Shown here: piece by piece, positions 1-8,651 of the stretch | How positions within the stretch are numbered: the stretch's first letter is position 1 | How the letters are laid out: each line of letters opens with the position of its first letter | Source of the DNA: Chromatiales bacterium | GTDB lineage: Bacteria > Pseudomonadota > Gammaproteobacteria > Chromatiales > Chromatiaceae | Direction of reading: 5' to 3' | Assembly (NCBI GenBank): GCA_028284585.1 | Contig: JANQRK010000105.1 | Coordinates: 1 to 64,000 of the forward strand | DNA length: 64,000 bases | The notes under the pieces: model-generated | The model's input: the letters and a program-made list of their open reading frames with translations, nothing else | What the model was told of the DNA's origin: nothing | Database searches by the model: none | Program-made: the position numbers and the translations under genes

Positions 1-89
1 GACAAACATCCTACCAATCCAGGTCAGCTTTCTTGCCTAATTTCAAAATCTTATCGAAGCTCGTCCACGCCACAATTCCTTAAGTCAGT

Positions 90-700
90 GCCATTGCCCG
101 ATAGGGGATCTGTAAACCCCTCGCCTTTAGGCGATGGATAGGTCCGGTGAGATAAGCTCGGTGGAGGGGATCATACAAGAGCAGAAGTCATACGGTCTGG
201 GACTGCAAGTACCACCTGGTGTGGACTACGAAGTACGGTATCAGGTGTTGGGCGGTGATATCGGGCTGAGATGCCGAGAGTTGTTGCGGGAGATCGTGCA
301 CAGCAAGGAGATGCTGATCTACGCCGGGTCGATTAATCGTGACCATGTGCATATGCTGATTGGGATTCCACCGCAGTTGTCGGTATCCAAGGCGGGGCAG
401 TATCTCAAGGGTAGGAGTTCACACCGCCTGCTCACGGAGTATGCGGCTTTGAGAAAGCGCTATTGGGGCCAGCATCTCTGGGTGAGGGGCTATTGGGTGA
501 CGAGCAGCGGAAATGTGACGGACGAGGTCTGGCAAGAATACATCAAGAACCAAACGCCGCCAGAACCGGACGATGATTTTCACGTTGTGTAGCGACAGCC
601 GTCGGCCGCATGGCCGACAAATCCGGCTTTCAGCCGAAACCCGAAGCCACCGGCTTTAGCCAGTGGAGTATTCACAATCTAGTTGCACGAGCCTTCATTA
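90..700 (+). mobile_element. IS200/IS605-type insertion sequence, inactive copy
   Basis: A tnpA-like gene is bracketed by subterminal hairpins typical of this family. On the left is a hairpin at 122-133 (cgcc-ttta-ggcg). Past the gene are a perfect 7-bp stem at 601-618 (gtcggcc/ggccgac) and then GGCTTT/AGCC-rich hairpins at about 621-665. IS200/IS605 elements carry no terminal inverted repeats and rely on such hairpins. The exact ends cannot be fixed from one copy, so the boundaries are approximate. There is no accompanying tnpB. Confidence 0.6.
134..592 (+). pseudogene. tnpA: IS200/IS605 TnpA (Y1 HUH transposase), frameshifted
   Basis: TnpA is a single-strand DNA transposase using an HUH nickase fold and one tyrosine. 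The reading frame from about 240 onward is well conserved: an HVH metal-binding motif (residues 71-73 of the 152-codon frame), the YLKGRSS segment, and a C-terminal helix with the presumed catalytic Tyr136 in the context EVWQEYIKNQ. The family N-terminus (SHTVWDCKYHLVWTTKY) is present but in a different frame, from about 183 to 236. One base appears missing near 236-240 (AAGTACGGTAT where a CGG codon is expected). The normal start is therefore lost and the gene is probably inactive. The window holds no intact paralogue. Confidence 0.75.
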
Positions 701-714
701 TTCTCATGGGTAAA

Positions 715-815
715 ATGGTCAAAGCTACAAGGCGGTTGAGTTCGCTCTGGCCTGCGACCTCCGCCGGACGTCCCGCTTCGTGGGCCGGCACTCACCTTGG
801 TCGTTATGCGCCTAG
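715..815 (+). other. possible integron attC recombination-site relic
   Basis: The segment directly before the VOC gene ends in GTTATGC (803-809), which resembles the attC core GTTRRRY. Five bases later comes AGGAG, and the GTG start of the next gene follows at 825, as in gene cassettes. The interior is imperfectly palindromic (gccgg...ccggc around CCCGC/GTGGG at about 762-790). A left core RYYYAAC is not clean (gctacaa near 723), and no integrase gene is in the window. This is a tentative call. Confidence 0.3.
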
Positions 816-824
816 GAGACTGGA

Positions 825-1244
825 GTGAAATACCATCAGGGTAGGCTGATCGATCATATCGGAGTTAATGTCTCAGACCTCGAACAGAGCAAAGCCTTCT
901 ACGTTGCGATTCTCGATGCGCTTGGTAAAAGCGATGGGTTTGGGTGCGATGATTCCAGCTTCTATTTCGACGAGTTCTATGTTGCAGCAGGGGACTCGCC
1001 AGTAACGAATCTGCATCTCGCGTTCCAAGCTGACTCAGTTGAGCAAGTGCATGCCTTCTATCAGGCGGGATTGAATGCGGGTGGCAGAGACAACGGAGGG
1101 CCGGGCTATCGAAATTATCATGATTCCTACTACGCTGCGTTTCTGCTAGACCCTGATGGTAACAACATCGAAGCTGTATGTGATGTTGGTGCAGAGCGAT
1201 CTAGCACATCTGTTATTGTGACACGCAAGGCTAGCGGCGCGTAA
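825..1244 (+). CDS. VOC (glyoxalase/bleomycin resistance) family protein
   Basis: A 139-residue single-module vicinal-oxygen-chelate protein. It opens with LIDHIGVNVSDLEQSKAFY, the usual first beta strand with a metal-ligand His (H11) and the following helix. It ends with the second half-module, FLLDPDGNNIEAVCD, which holds the expected Glu ligand. The start is GTG at 825, preceded by AGGAG at 814-818. VOC proteins include glyoxalases, dioxygenases and antibiotic-binding or modifying proteins, and the substrate cannot be read from sequence. It sits alone between IS debris, directly after an attC-like site, so it may be cassette cargo. Confidence 0.8.
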   Translation: MKYHQGRLIDHIGVNVSDLEQSKAFYVAILDALGKSDGFGCDDSSFYFDEFYVAAGDSPVTNLHLAFQADSVEQVHAFYQAGLNAGGRDNGGPGYRNYHDSYYAAFLLDPDGNNIEAVCDVGAERSSTSVIVTRKASGA

Positions 1245-1479
1245 TATGCTGCGGAAACCGTTTTATCCCACAGCTATGCTGTGTTGTACATTGCTTCGGC
1301 ACGGTTGTGCAAAAATCTATGGTCGGAAGTGGTGTCTGGGTGTGTTGAAGGATAGCAGCGTATCTGGTTGAAAATGGTTGTCGCGACACAGCCAATCCAA
1401 CCCTAAAGCGATTGAAGTGCCAGCAGGATGAAGGTCGCCGCGCCCGGGTGGTGCGTAGCGGCTGTCAGTCGAGACGCGA

Positions 1480-2110
1480 GATCTGGACCGAAATCGTCCC
1501 GGTGACGGTGAGGGTGCCGAAGGTCCGCAGCCGCAGTGGCGAGCTGGGTGCGTTTCGTTCGGTGCTGGTTCCGCCCTACGTGTGCATGACTCAAGAGTCT
1601 GGAGGCGGGGCTGCCGTAGCTGTACTTGAAAGGGATCTCGACCGGCGAGAAGCAATCGGGGCTGGAAGCGCTGGTCGGTCCTGAGGCGAAGGGATTGTCG
1701 GCGGGCACGGTGTCGCGGCTGGAGCAGTGCTGGCGGGAAGTATTGCCAGGACTGAAGCACTGAGGCCGCAGGGCCCCGGAGCTGGTAATTGGTGACGGCG
1801 CCCTGGGTTTCTGGGCCGCCCTGGGCGAGGTATCTCGGAGGCCCGTCAGCAGCGTTGCTGGATGCACAAGACAGGAAATGTGCGGAACACGTTGCCGAAG
1901 ACCGTGCAGGCCGAGGCCAAGTGGTCGCTGCACGGCATCTGGCAGGTGCCGACCCTTGAAGATGCCGAGGCGGCCTTCGATGCCTTGATCGAGACCTACG
2001 AGCCGAAGTACCCGAATGCGGTGGCGCTGGTCAAGGACCGCGATGTCCTGTTGATCTCCTATGACTTTCCGGCACCGCACTGGCAGCATCTGCGGCCCGG
2101 TTGCCGCTTG
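1480..2110 (+). pseudogene. IS256-family transposase remnant
   Basis: Two recognisable blocks of a Mutator-like (IS256) DDE transposase are present. The first, from about 1487, reads VPVTVRVPKVRSRSGELGAF and later YLKGISTGE and LVGPEAKGLSAGTVSRLEQ. In it the usual Trp of the LPWLYLKG motif has become an amber codon (near 1616). The second block, from 1862, reads HKTGNVRNTLPKTVQAEAK and then DFPAPHWQHLR, after which similarity stops near 2100. At least one stop and one or more frame changes separate the blocks. The flanks 1245-1479 and 2111-2302 show no supported gene. Confidence 0.75.
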
Positions 2111-2302
2111 ACTTCGACTTCGTGCACCAGATTGGACGATAGCCCCGTCGCGATATGGCCGAGGGTTAGAGCCCAGCGATGAATCAGTGGCCGGGTGAGC
2201 AGTTGGTGGGGCATGATCATGACTGGGTCGGTGATGCGTAGGACTGCCGCTTTGATCGGTGCAATTCGTCGCTCGATGACATTGGCCCGACGCACACCGT
2301 CA

Positions 2303-3106
2303 CTAAGATGATAAGAACCCACGAACGTGTGCGCTAAACTGATCGGGCTTCTCCATAGAAGGTAGGTGTGCCGTTCCAGATATTTCTACCCGCACGCTGC
2401 CAGCGATTGCGGAGCTGAGTGTTTGATGACGCTGATGGATCATTTCGAAATCTAGCTCACCCTCAATCAACAGTGTCGGGCAGCTTATGTTTGATAGTTT
2501 CTCTCCCGCTCCCGGTGGCTCGATTTCCTTCGTTAGTTCTCCTGCTGCGAGCGCAATTCCGTTCATATCTAAAAACAGCTCTCGCAATGATTGTGCAACG
2601 CGTCCACTTCCTGCTGATGGTCCATCCAACCATAAGTGCGACTCCAATTCGTTGATCGCGTCTAGATCTCCGATCTGCTCTGCTTCGTGAAGCTGCTTTG
2701 CCAGCTCTTTCTCTCGCTCGGTGATCTCTTCCCAAGGGGCGCCGGTATATGTGGCGCCAACGAGAACTAGACGTTCAGCCCTTCCCGGATGTGCGAGTGC
2801 GAAATCTATAGCAATTCTTGATCCCTGCGAGCAACCACAGAGAATCGCTTTGTCGAGCTCATGATGGTTCATCAGGGCCTCCAAATCATCCAAGTGGCGA
2901 AACGGAACATCTAGAGTGGTAGTTTTTCCAAAGCCGCGTCTATCGTAGGCAATAGCTGTGTGGGTGCGCCCGAACTCGTCTATCTGGGGTGTCCACATCC
3001 TATGATCGGCTACGCCTGCATGGAGAAAAACAATGGCGCGACCGGAGCCGGATCGAACTCCTGCAATCTTCGCTGAGCTTAAATTGATTTCAAACTGTTC
3101 GTTCAT
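2303..3106 (-). CDS. alpha/beta-fold hydrolase
   Basis: A 267-residue soluble alpha/beta hydrolase. Visible are the oxyanion-hole strand (FLHAG, residues 27-31), the YDRRGFGK turn, the nucleophile elbow GCSQGS with Ser93, an acidic residue in the LIEGELDFE strand (about 222), and the catalytic His247 in GTAHLPSMEKP. The complete triad argues for an active enzyme, probably an esterase, lactonase or haloperoxidase-like hydrolase; the substrate is unknown. The frame stays open upstream to 3421, but that extension runs through transposon debris. ATG at 3106 fits the family N-terminus, so it was chosen. The gene is isolated among IS fragments and is probably acquired cargo. Confidence 0.8.
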   Translation of the reverse strand: MNEQFEINLSSAKIAGVRSGSGRAIVFLHAGVADHRMWTPQIDEFGRTHTAIAYDRRGFGKTTTLDVPFRHLDDLEALMNHHELDKAILCGCSQGSRIAIDFALAHPGRAERLVLVGATYTGAPWEEITEREKELAKQLHEAEQIGDLDAINELESHLWLDGPSAGSGRVAQSLRELFLDMNGIALAAGELTKEIEPPGAGEKLSNISCPTLLIEGELDFEMIHQRHQTLSSAIAGSVRVEISGTAHLPSMEKPDQFSAHVRGFLSS

Positions 3107-3207
3107 CGGCTCATCATACAGATGCGTTTTCGATGTCACCATCGAGTGCCGAAAAGCCAGCGATTCGACGGCGCAGAAGTCAGCCTGCAGCAGATTGCCA
3201 TCTGTGG

Positions 3208-3384
3208 ACGAACTGCTTACAAGCGGCCGATCAGAAGAACTCACGCCGGGTCGACTTGCATCATCGGCCCGAGGACGCACACCTAAGAGCCATTGTGCGC
3301 ATGAAGGCCAAGACGGACAGCCTGGCGAGCCAGATGATCTACAGCAAGCGGTTGGGGGCCATCGAACCACTGCTCGGCGCTCTG
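3208..3384 (+). pseudogene. IS1182-like transposase C-terminal scrap
   Basis: About 59 codons resemble the C-terminal region of IS1182-type DDE transposases: a zinc-finger-derived tail followed by a helix reading MKAKTDSLASQMIYSKRLGA and then IEPLLGAL, matching the family pattern M(k)xKxDSxxgxxxYxxRLxxvEPxFgxi. Nothing upstream of the element survives. The fragment lies antisense to, and upstream of, the alpha/beta hydrolase gene. Confidence 0.5.
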
Positions 3385-3463
3385 CATTGCCGCGGGAGGC
3401 GAAATCGTTGCACCTCTTCACCCCGCCAGCTACAAATCCGGCAGGTTAGGTCAAAACACCCTG

Positions 3464-3514
3464 GTCAATTTTCGGTGCGCAGATCCCTCGTTTCCTAGTC
3501 AATTTTCGGTGCGC
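3464..3514. repeat. two 17-bp direct repeats, IS21-like end
   Basis: GTCAATTTTCGGTGCGC occurs at 3464-3480 and again at 3498-3514, 34 bp apart and identical. Multiple short direct repeats containing GTCAATTTT are characteristic of the ends of IS21-family elements, where they bind IstA. No istA or istB sequence accompanies them. From 3515 to 3783 I see no gene; a leader before the GST gene carries AGGAG and GGAGG boxes. Confidence 0.45.
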
Positions 3515-3783
3515 GGCAACACGGTTTGCCTTAGTGCGCAACATTGAGCAGTTGGCTCACTATGGCTAGTGATGCGAAGGCTGACGCTACCGCCATGACC
3601 TGCTCAATGCGGACGGAGATGGCGCGAATCCGCTTATGTGGGCACTGCTCGCACAAGACGCCATAATCGGATGAATCGTGGCGTCGCCGTTTCAAAGGAG
3701 CCGAGATTATGCCGTAAGGGCGTCGACTATAATTGAATCAGGAGTTCGATGGCCTTATGAAGCACTCCCAGTATGGAGGTTTT

Positions 3784-4395
3784 ATGTACAAGATATACGG
3801 TGACATACTGTCAGGGAATTGCTATAAAATTAGACTTCTAATGCAGTTTATTGGGCTCGGCTATAAATGGTTCCATGTTGATGTATTGTCTGGTGAAACT
3901 TACACAGAAGAATTCAAGCGAATGAACCCGAGTGCTCAAATTCCAGTAGTTGATTTGGGTAACGATCTTTATCTTTGGGAATCAAACGCGATATTGAATT
4001 ACTTCGCTGAGGGTACAGAGTTTCTTCCTCGAGACGACCATTTAAGGGCAAAGATACTGCAATGGCAGTTTTTCGAGCAATATAGTCACGAGCCCTACAT
4101 CGCGACAGCTCGATACATCCATAAATATCTTGGGCTGCCTGACGAGAGGAAGGCTGAGTATCAAGCTAAGCAAGCAGGTGGTCATAAAGCACTTTCAGTT
4201 ATGAACGAGCACTTGGACCATCAAAAATATTTTGTCGGAGACAGTATGACAATAGCGGATATTACCTTGTATGCGTATACGCATGTAGCGGAAGAAGGTG
4301 GTTTCGAACTATCGGCTTATTCAAATGTCATTCGTTGGATTAAAGATTTCGAAAGTACTTCAGGTTTTATAAAGATGGTGATGGAAAGTCCTTGA
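3784..4395 (+). CDS. glutathione S-transferase family protein
   Basis: A 203-residue cytosolic-type GST. The N-terminal thioredoxin-like domain (about 1-75) opens with MYKIYGDILSGNCYKIRL and contains the cis-Pro strand AQIPVVDLG and the gamma-glutamyl-binding ESNAILNYF. The all-helical C-terminal domain (about 85-200) ends with the N-capping motif SMTIADITLYAY. Frames extend upstream to 3733, but GGAGG at 3775-3779 places the start at ATG 3784. It precedes the deaminase gene by 50 bp and shares its markedly lower GC content than the surroundings, suggesting joint acquisition. The substrate is unknown; detoxification is the family norm. Confidence 0.85.
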   Translation: MYKIYGDILSGNCYKIRLLMQFIGLGYKWFHVDVLSGETYTEEFKRMNPSAQIPVVDLGNDLYLWESNAILNYFAEGTEFLPRDDHLRAKILQWQFFEQYSHEPYIATARYIHKYLGLPDERKAEYQAKQAGGHKALSVMNEHLDHQKYFVGDSMTIADITLYAYTHVAEEGGFELSAYSNVIRWIKDFESTSGFIKMVMESP

Positions 4396-4445
4396 TTTAT
4401 CTCCAGATAGGCTATCTAGTAAAATAGAATATAGGGGAAAAAGTA

Positions 4446-4874
4446 ATGGCTGTGAATCTAGATCAAGCGCTCGTCGATGTCGCTATCGATCTCCTAGAAA
4501 AGCGTTTCCCTGGTGAAGAGGGAATTGCCGCAGCCATGTATACCAATGACAAGGAAATATTGACAAGCGTTTTTTTCGAGCCTGAATGGGGCAGTGGAAT
4601 GCTGTGCGCAGAAACGGGAGCTATTTGTGAGGCTGAGAAATTAAGTAAACGTATTGTCGCGTCCGTATGCGTTTCAAGACAAACGGGAAGTTCGCCGATT
4701 TTAATACTCACTCCCTGCGGCATTTGTCAGGAGCGGCTTTTTCATTGGGGGCAGGATGTAGAAGTTGCAGTTCCAACTATCGGGGATGGCACAAAATGGG
4801 ATGTTAAGACATTAAAAGAAGTACAGCCTTACTATTGGGTAAATGCATTCAAACAGCCGGACGGCAGAAAATAA
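4446..4874 (+). CDS. cytidine deaminase-family zinc enzyme
   Basis: A 142-residue zinc deaminase of the cytidine/blasticidin-S deaminase group. The first zinc motif is C54-A-E56 (LCAETGAICEA), giving a Cys ligand and the proton-shuttling Glu. The second is P90-C91-G-I-C94 (TPCGICQERL), giving the other two Cys ligands. All catalytic residues are therefore present. Length matches short homotetrameric CDAs. A single GGGGAAAAAG box precedes the ATG. The gene is low in GC like the upstream GST and may have been imported with it. Whether the substrate is cytidine or a nucleoside antibiotic cannot be decided from sequence. Confidence 0.85.
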   Translation: MAVNLDQALVDVAIDLLEKRFPGEEGIAAAMYTNDKEILTSVFFEPEWGSGMLCAETGAICEAEKLSKRIVASVCVSRQTGSSPILILTPCGICQERLFHWGQDVEVAVPTIGDGTKWDVKTLKEVQPYYWVNAFKQPDGRK

Positions 4875-5200
4875 TATCAGTTCAGTTGATTGCCGATAGT
4901 GCGATGGCCCTTTGCCGTTTCAAGTGAGTTCGATCATCACCGCCCTGCTGGGCATGTCTGGCAAGCATCTGCGTGTGCTGGTGTTTGCGCGCCCTAGCAT
5001 GGGCTGCTTGGAAGGGGTCGTTGAGTCGTTCACTGTGATGCTGAAAGAAATTGAGGTGCCGCCACGTTTTGGGGCCCGACACTTTGTCCGATTCGCCGAG
5101 CAGCCCGTTCGTAGAATCCTCGACCGATGGGCTATCGCGGACGGCCGATGGGGGTTTTGGATGCGTTCGTATTGCTTTGCTCAGGGGGCTTTTCAAACGT
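4875..5200. other. intergenic stretch without a recognised gene
   Basis: Open frames run both ways (plus from 4912, minus from 5196) but neither has a convincing ribosome site or a family I recognise. Base composition returns to the high-GC background here. It may be decayed coding sequence. Confidence 0.4.
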
Positions 5201-6277
5201 CTATCGCTTTAGCGGCTGACGGTCGGCATGGCTAAACCGTCGCAGACGATAGAGTTCCCAGTCATCGGGGTCACCGCTGCCGCAAAGACCGTAGCGAAAA
5301 GGCGGCGTCAGTCCGGGCAGCACATAGCGCAGGTCTGTGTACCAGACACAGCGTTCGCCCTTGATCAAGTCGACCCGATAGAACGCTGGAAACTTGGCGA
5401 AACGTCGGAAGTCGCGCAGGGGTTCCAGCGACCATACCTCTTCGATGAGTTCGCGCGGATCGTCTCGGTTGCCGTAGCGGTTGTGGCTTTCCCAGTCAGG
5501 GCTCTCTACCGGTTGGTAGGCCGACCAAATGTGACCCAGCCACCCCAATCGATCGGCTGCCCATGCCAGGTGGCTGGGGTCGAACGCCAAGTTGACCCGA
5601 GCAACTCGATAGCCCTGTCCCTGGGTAACGATGACCAGCCAGTTAAAGGGTGTCAGGGGTTGTGCCAGGGCAGCGACGGTTGCTTGGTCCCAGTGATGTG
5701 CGTCTACGAAGTCCTTGCCGAGCGACTCGGCACGCTGCTGCCAATAGAGTTGGCTACCCAGGTAGCCGGCCAATACGAGCAGGCCGACACCTGCGCTGGC
5801 TGCCGGGCGGGCCAATCCGATCGAGGCGATCAAGCCGGCGAGCACGATCGCAGTGAAATAGGGGTCGATGACAAAGGTGGTCGCATAGGCCAGGCGGAGA
5901 TTGCTGACCGGCCAGAAGACCTGTGTCCCATAGGCGGTGATAGTGTCGGATGCGATGTGGGACATCAGTGCGATTGTCGTTATCGCGAACAGGCTGCGCT
6001 GCGCGGCCGGCCTGCGCAGCACTCGGGCGAGTAAGACACTCAACAGCAAGGCCCATACCGGCACCATGAGCAGAGAATGCGTCGGGCCTCGGTGCCAATC
6101 GGCCAAGAAGATCAGGGGGTCGATCCAAAAACTCAGGTAGTCGATATCGGGGAACGCGGCGACCAAGGACGCGGTCAGGGTCGCGGTCTTGCGGTCGACA
6201 CCACCCGACCAGCCTCTTTGGGGGGTGACCGCCCTGACCACCAGGCCCCCCAGCAGTGCATGGGTGAGCGTATCCAT
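5201..6277 (-). CDS. DUF457/YdjM-type membrane-bound metal-dependent hydrolase
   Basis: A 358-residue inner-membrane protein of the family named membrane-bound metal-dependent hydrolase. It starts with MDTLTHALLG (His6), followed by the acidic FPDIDYL (D44, D46), the HRGPTHS motif (H62, H67) and SHIASD (H107, D111). These are the conserved polar residues thought to bind metal. Four or more hydrophobic helices lie between residues 70 and 180, and a soluble region of about 150 residues follows. It ends beside an uncharacterised stretch and is preceded by a TetR gene on the same strand (52 bp gap). The catalytic role is a family inference; E. coli YdjM is SOS-regulated, but no LexA box is evident here. 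Confidence 0.75.
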   Translation of the reverse strand: MDTLTHALLGGLVVRAVTPQRGWSGGVDRKTATLTASLVAAFPDIDYLSFWIDPLIFLADWHRGPTHSLLMVPVWALLLSVLLARVLRRPAAQRSLFAITTIALMSHIASDTITAYGTQVFWPVSNLRLAYATTFVIDPYFTAIVLAGLIASIGLARPAASAGVGLLVLAGYLGSQLYWQQRAESLGKDFVDAHHWDQATVAALAQPLTPFNWLVIVTQGQGYRVARVNLAFDPSHLAWAADRLGWLGHIWSAYQPVESPDWESHNRYGNRDDPRELIEEVWSLEPLRDFRRFAKFPAFYRVDLIKGERCVWYTDLRYVLPGLTPPFRYGLCGSGDPDDWELYRLRRFSHADRQPLKR

Positions 6278-6329
6278 CGCTGCAGCCCTCAGGGCTGGTT
6301 AGGAGGGAAGCAACCCCGGGCCTGGCTAG

Positions 6330-6992
6330 TCAAGTGGCGGGATCATAGTCGCCGACCGGGGATGGCCGGTCGGCTGTGGCGCGGTGCTCGGTGGTTTGGA
6401 CAGGGTCGGTGCCGCAGCGGCAGCTCAACAAGATCTCGGCGTGGTTGAGTCGTCTCCTCAGAAACCGGTCCGTCCGCTCCGAGTTCGCTGAGCCGTCGAA
6501 CATCCAGTAGGTGAAGGTTGCCAGGTAGATGCTGGTGTGGAGGGTCTCTTCGATCGCACGTCGCGGAAAATCGGCGTCATAGCCCGCCGCTTCGCGCATC
6601 CACTGCACGGTACGGCTGATCCTCATCAAGCCGGGTATCTGTAGGTGGATATGACCCGGTTCCAGCTTGCCCAGGATCATCTGCCGGGTGACCCGCCGGT
6701 GACCGGACAATGCCTCGAGCCAGGCCATCATCGCGCGGTGGAAGCGCAGCCGGCGGCTGAGCCGGACGGGCGCGCTTGTCGCCGCATCGTTGAGCATGGC
6801 GCTGTCGGCCCGGTCGAACCAGGCATCGACCAACTGATCCTTCTCGCTGAATTCGAGACGGATGTCCTCGAGTGACATGGACAAGCGGTCGGCCACGTCG
6901 TGCAGCCGCACGGCTTCCCAACCCTTGTGCTCGGCCAGTGCCACCGCCGCATCCACGATTCGTTGTCTGTTGGCTGTATCGTTCATCGTCAA
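6330..6992 (-). CDS. TetR-family transcriptional regulator
   Basis: A 220-residue one-component repressor. Residues 8-55 form the TetR DNA-binding domain: helix 1 IVDAAVALAEHKGWEAVRLH, then DVADRLSMSLEDIRLEF in place of the usual recognition helix, ending in the EKDQL turn. The C-terminal ligand/dimer domain is all-helical and gives no ligand clue. The gene is co-oriented with the DUF457 gene downstream, so autoregulation and control of that gene are plausible. Upstream, 6993-7096 is promoter space. Confidence 0.8.
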   Translation of the reverse strand: MTMNDTANRQRIVDAAVALAEHKGWEAVRLHDVADRLSMSLEDIRLEFSEKDQLVDAWFDRADSAMLNDAATSAPVRLSRRLRFHRAMMAWLEALSGHRRVTRQMILGKLEPGHIHLQIPGLMRISRTVQWMREAAGYDADFPRRAIEETLHTSIYLATFTYWMFDGSANSERTDRFLRRRLNHAEILLSCRCGTDPVQTTEHRATADRPSPVGDYDPAT

Positions 6993-7096
6993 ACACCCAT
7001 CTTAGCTCGTCGCCTGGAAATCATAACGCCTTCGCTCATTTGGCAATGGTAGCTGGTGAAGGAAAGTATGCGAGTGCTTCCATGGCAGGGCCGGGG

Positions 7097-7121
7097 CCGG
7101 GGCCGTGGCGTCCGGCCCCGG
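7097..7121 (-). terminator. GC-rich hairpin after the calycin-like gene
   Basis: A perfect 9-bp stem (ccggggccg at 7097-7105, cggccccgg at 7113-7121) with a 7-base loop lies four bases past the stop of the gene ending at 7126. There is no T-tract, so it is either a weak or Rho-assisted terminator or a 3'-end stabiliser. Confidence 0.4.
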
Positions 7122-7125
7122 TCAA

Positions 7126-8115
7126 TCACTCTGGATAGGTTTCCTTGTCCAGGGTACAGATGCTGATGTGCGGCCATTGGGCACGGCCGGGAAAGCCGTC
7201 TTCGCGCGGACGGAAGAAATTCAGCATGACGACTTGCGCGTACTGTAGGCGTAGTTTGGGGTGCTTCGCGTTACACGAGGGTTCATCCAATTCCTGAATC
7301 CAGAACGTGGATTTCATCGATACAGGCTCGGCCTCTTTCTGAGTGAAGGGCATGTTTTGCACGCCGGCCCCTGCGCGTTGGGAATCGAGCGTGAGGGCAG
7401 TGGTCTTCTTGATATTTATCCCCTGGTTGGCAACGCGCAGGATCTCGGTCATGTCGCGCGGGTTGAAGCCGGAAAAAGCACTGTCGGTGATATTGCCCAT
7501 GAATGGATCATTGATGAAGTGTTCGTAAGGGTCCAGATAGTCGTCATCGAACACGTCGTAGCCCGGGGTGGACAGGTCTTCGAAGCGGCCAAGGGGCAGG
7601 GCATTGATCGGGGCGATTGTGAGCATGCCCGTGTGTGTCTCGCTGTCGCCTAGGGCAAGTACCGAGTTGCCATGCGGGATTGAAGCTAGGCGGGCCACAT
7701 CGATGTCATCGGTACGGTTGTCCTTTACCCAGATGAACAGCCCTGGTTCGTGGTGGATGGGCAGGCCTGGGCCGCCGGACTCCGCGCTCGGCGGGAAGTC
7801 GGCTGCTGCCTGCTGGGCGATCTGCTGTTGATAGTCGAGCGTGGCTACCCGTTGATCCGCTGCGACGCCGCGATTGGGTACATTGTCATCGACGAAGGCA
7901 AAGGTCAGCTCTTCGTCATACTGGTTCATCAGGATGCGATAGGGTGCGGCCCCGGCCGGGGCGTCCTTGAAGGGCAAGGCGATCATGTTCCATCCGGTAC
8001 CGACCGCCTTCCATGTGCCGGGAAGATTGCGCAGCGGGCCAAGCTCCTGCTCCATTTCCAGCGTTGCACTGGTGAACTGGCGGGTATTGCCGCCACCCGG
8101 TTTTTGATCTGGCAT
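7126..8115 (-). CDS. calycin/heme-binding-like beta-barrel protein, function unknown
   Basis: A 329-residue protein without a signal peptide. Near residue 33 it has LPGTWKAVGTGWN, the GxW-type opening of lipocalin/nitrobindin-like barrels. Further on are RLASIPHGNSVLALG and, near the C-terminus, STFWIQEL and LQYAQVVMLNFF, the pattern of uncharacterised FABP/heme-binding-annotated proteins. The start is ATG 8115, with AAGGA about ten bases upstream; the frame continues upstream into the Fic remnant but that part is not family-like. The His in IPHGN could be a ligand, but heme binding is conjecture. It is flanked by a hairpin downstream and a decayed gene upstream. Confidence 0.55.
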   Translation of the reverse strand: MPDQKPGGGNTRQFTSATLEMEQELGPLRNLPGTWKAVGTGWNMIALPFKDAPAGAAPYRILMNQYDEELTFAFVDDNVPNRGVAADQRVATLDYQQQIAQQAAADFPPSAESGGPGLPIHHEPGLFIWVKDNRTDDIDVARLASIPHGNSVLALGDSETHTGMLTIAPINALPLGRFEDLSTPGYDVFDDDYLDPYEHFINDPFMGNITDSAFSGFNPRDMTEILRVANQGINIKKTTALTLDSQRAGAGVQNMPFTQKEAEPVSMKSTFWIQELDEPSCNAKHPKLRLQYAQVVMLNFFRPREDGFPGRAQWPHISICTLDKETYPE

Positions 8116-8280
8116 GGTGTGCGTCCTTACGCGATGAGTTGTTGGAGTTTTACGATGCCATGGCCGGGTGGGGCGGTTCCGTGAGGGAACCCGCATTCAC
8201 TGGGGATCGGTACCGAGAGCGCGGTCACGATAATGCACCTTGGCGGGGTCGAACTGTTGGCGCCGCACTGGGTTTGTGAA

Positions 8281-8640
8281 CAGTCCACGATCATCGAGTA
8301 GCTGGTGCTACGACCGCCGCCAGGGTCTTTTTGCAGCGCGCCACGATTGATTAAATCGAGAATGTCTCGATAAGCCGTGTCTTGTGAGCATTTGGCGGGC
8401 TTGGCCCATCTTGAGGTGGTGAGTTTGCCGATACAAGGCATCCATGACTCGGTTCAGCACCTTGATTTGACGTTCGTTCGACGGCGTTTTTGAGAAGCGC
8501 TCGCCAAAACCGCGCTTTGGCCAAAACAGTTTCCAGCGTGTCGTGGGCGCCATCGATTGCGCGCTGCAGACAATTCAGAAACCATAGTTGCCATGCTGTG
8601 ACATCGCATGGACCTTTCTGCACGGCTACTATCTGCACGG
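8281..8640 (-). pseudogene. Fic-domain protein, C-terminal remnant
   Basis: Reading the minus strand, pieces in different frames spell the C-terminal part of a long-type Fic AMPylator: QKGPCDVTAWQLWFLNCLQ, then IDGAHDTLETVLAKARFW, then SKTPSNERQIKVLNRVMDAL, then GKLTTSRWAKPAKCSQDTA with YRDILDLINRGALQKD and GGGRSTSY. The last part is the winged-helix tail of such proteins. At least two frameshifts separate the pieces. The catalytic HPFxxGNGR motif is absent, so only the tail of the gene remains, next to the AttH-like gene. Confidence 0.65.
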
Positions 8641-8651
8641 CTACTAGTTGA

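Noticed and set aside
1403-2089. 228-codon minus-strand frame over the IS256 remnant
   Set aside because: It is the shadow of the transposase remnant on the plus strand and matches no family.
2059-2322. 87-codon minus-strand frame between the IS256 remnant and the hydrolase
   Set aside because: It starts inside IS debris, has no ribosome site and no family I recognise.
4912-5235. 107-codon plus-strand frame after the cytidine deaminase
   Set aside because: There is no ribosome site and no recognisable family, and it runs into the convergent DUF457 gene; the opposite strand is equally open.
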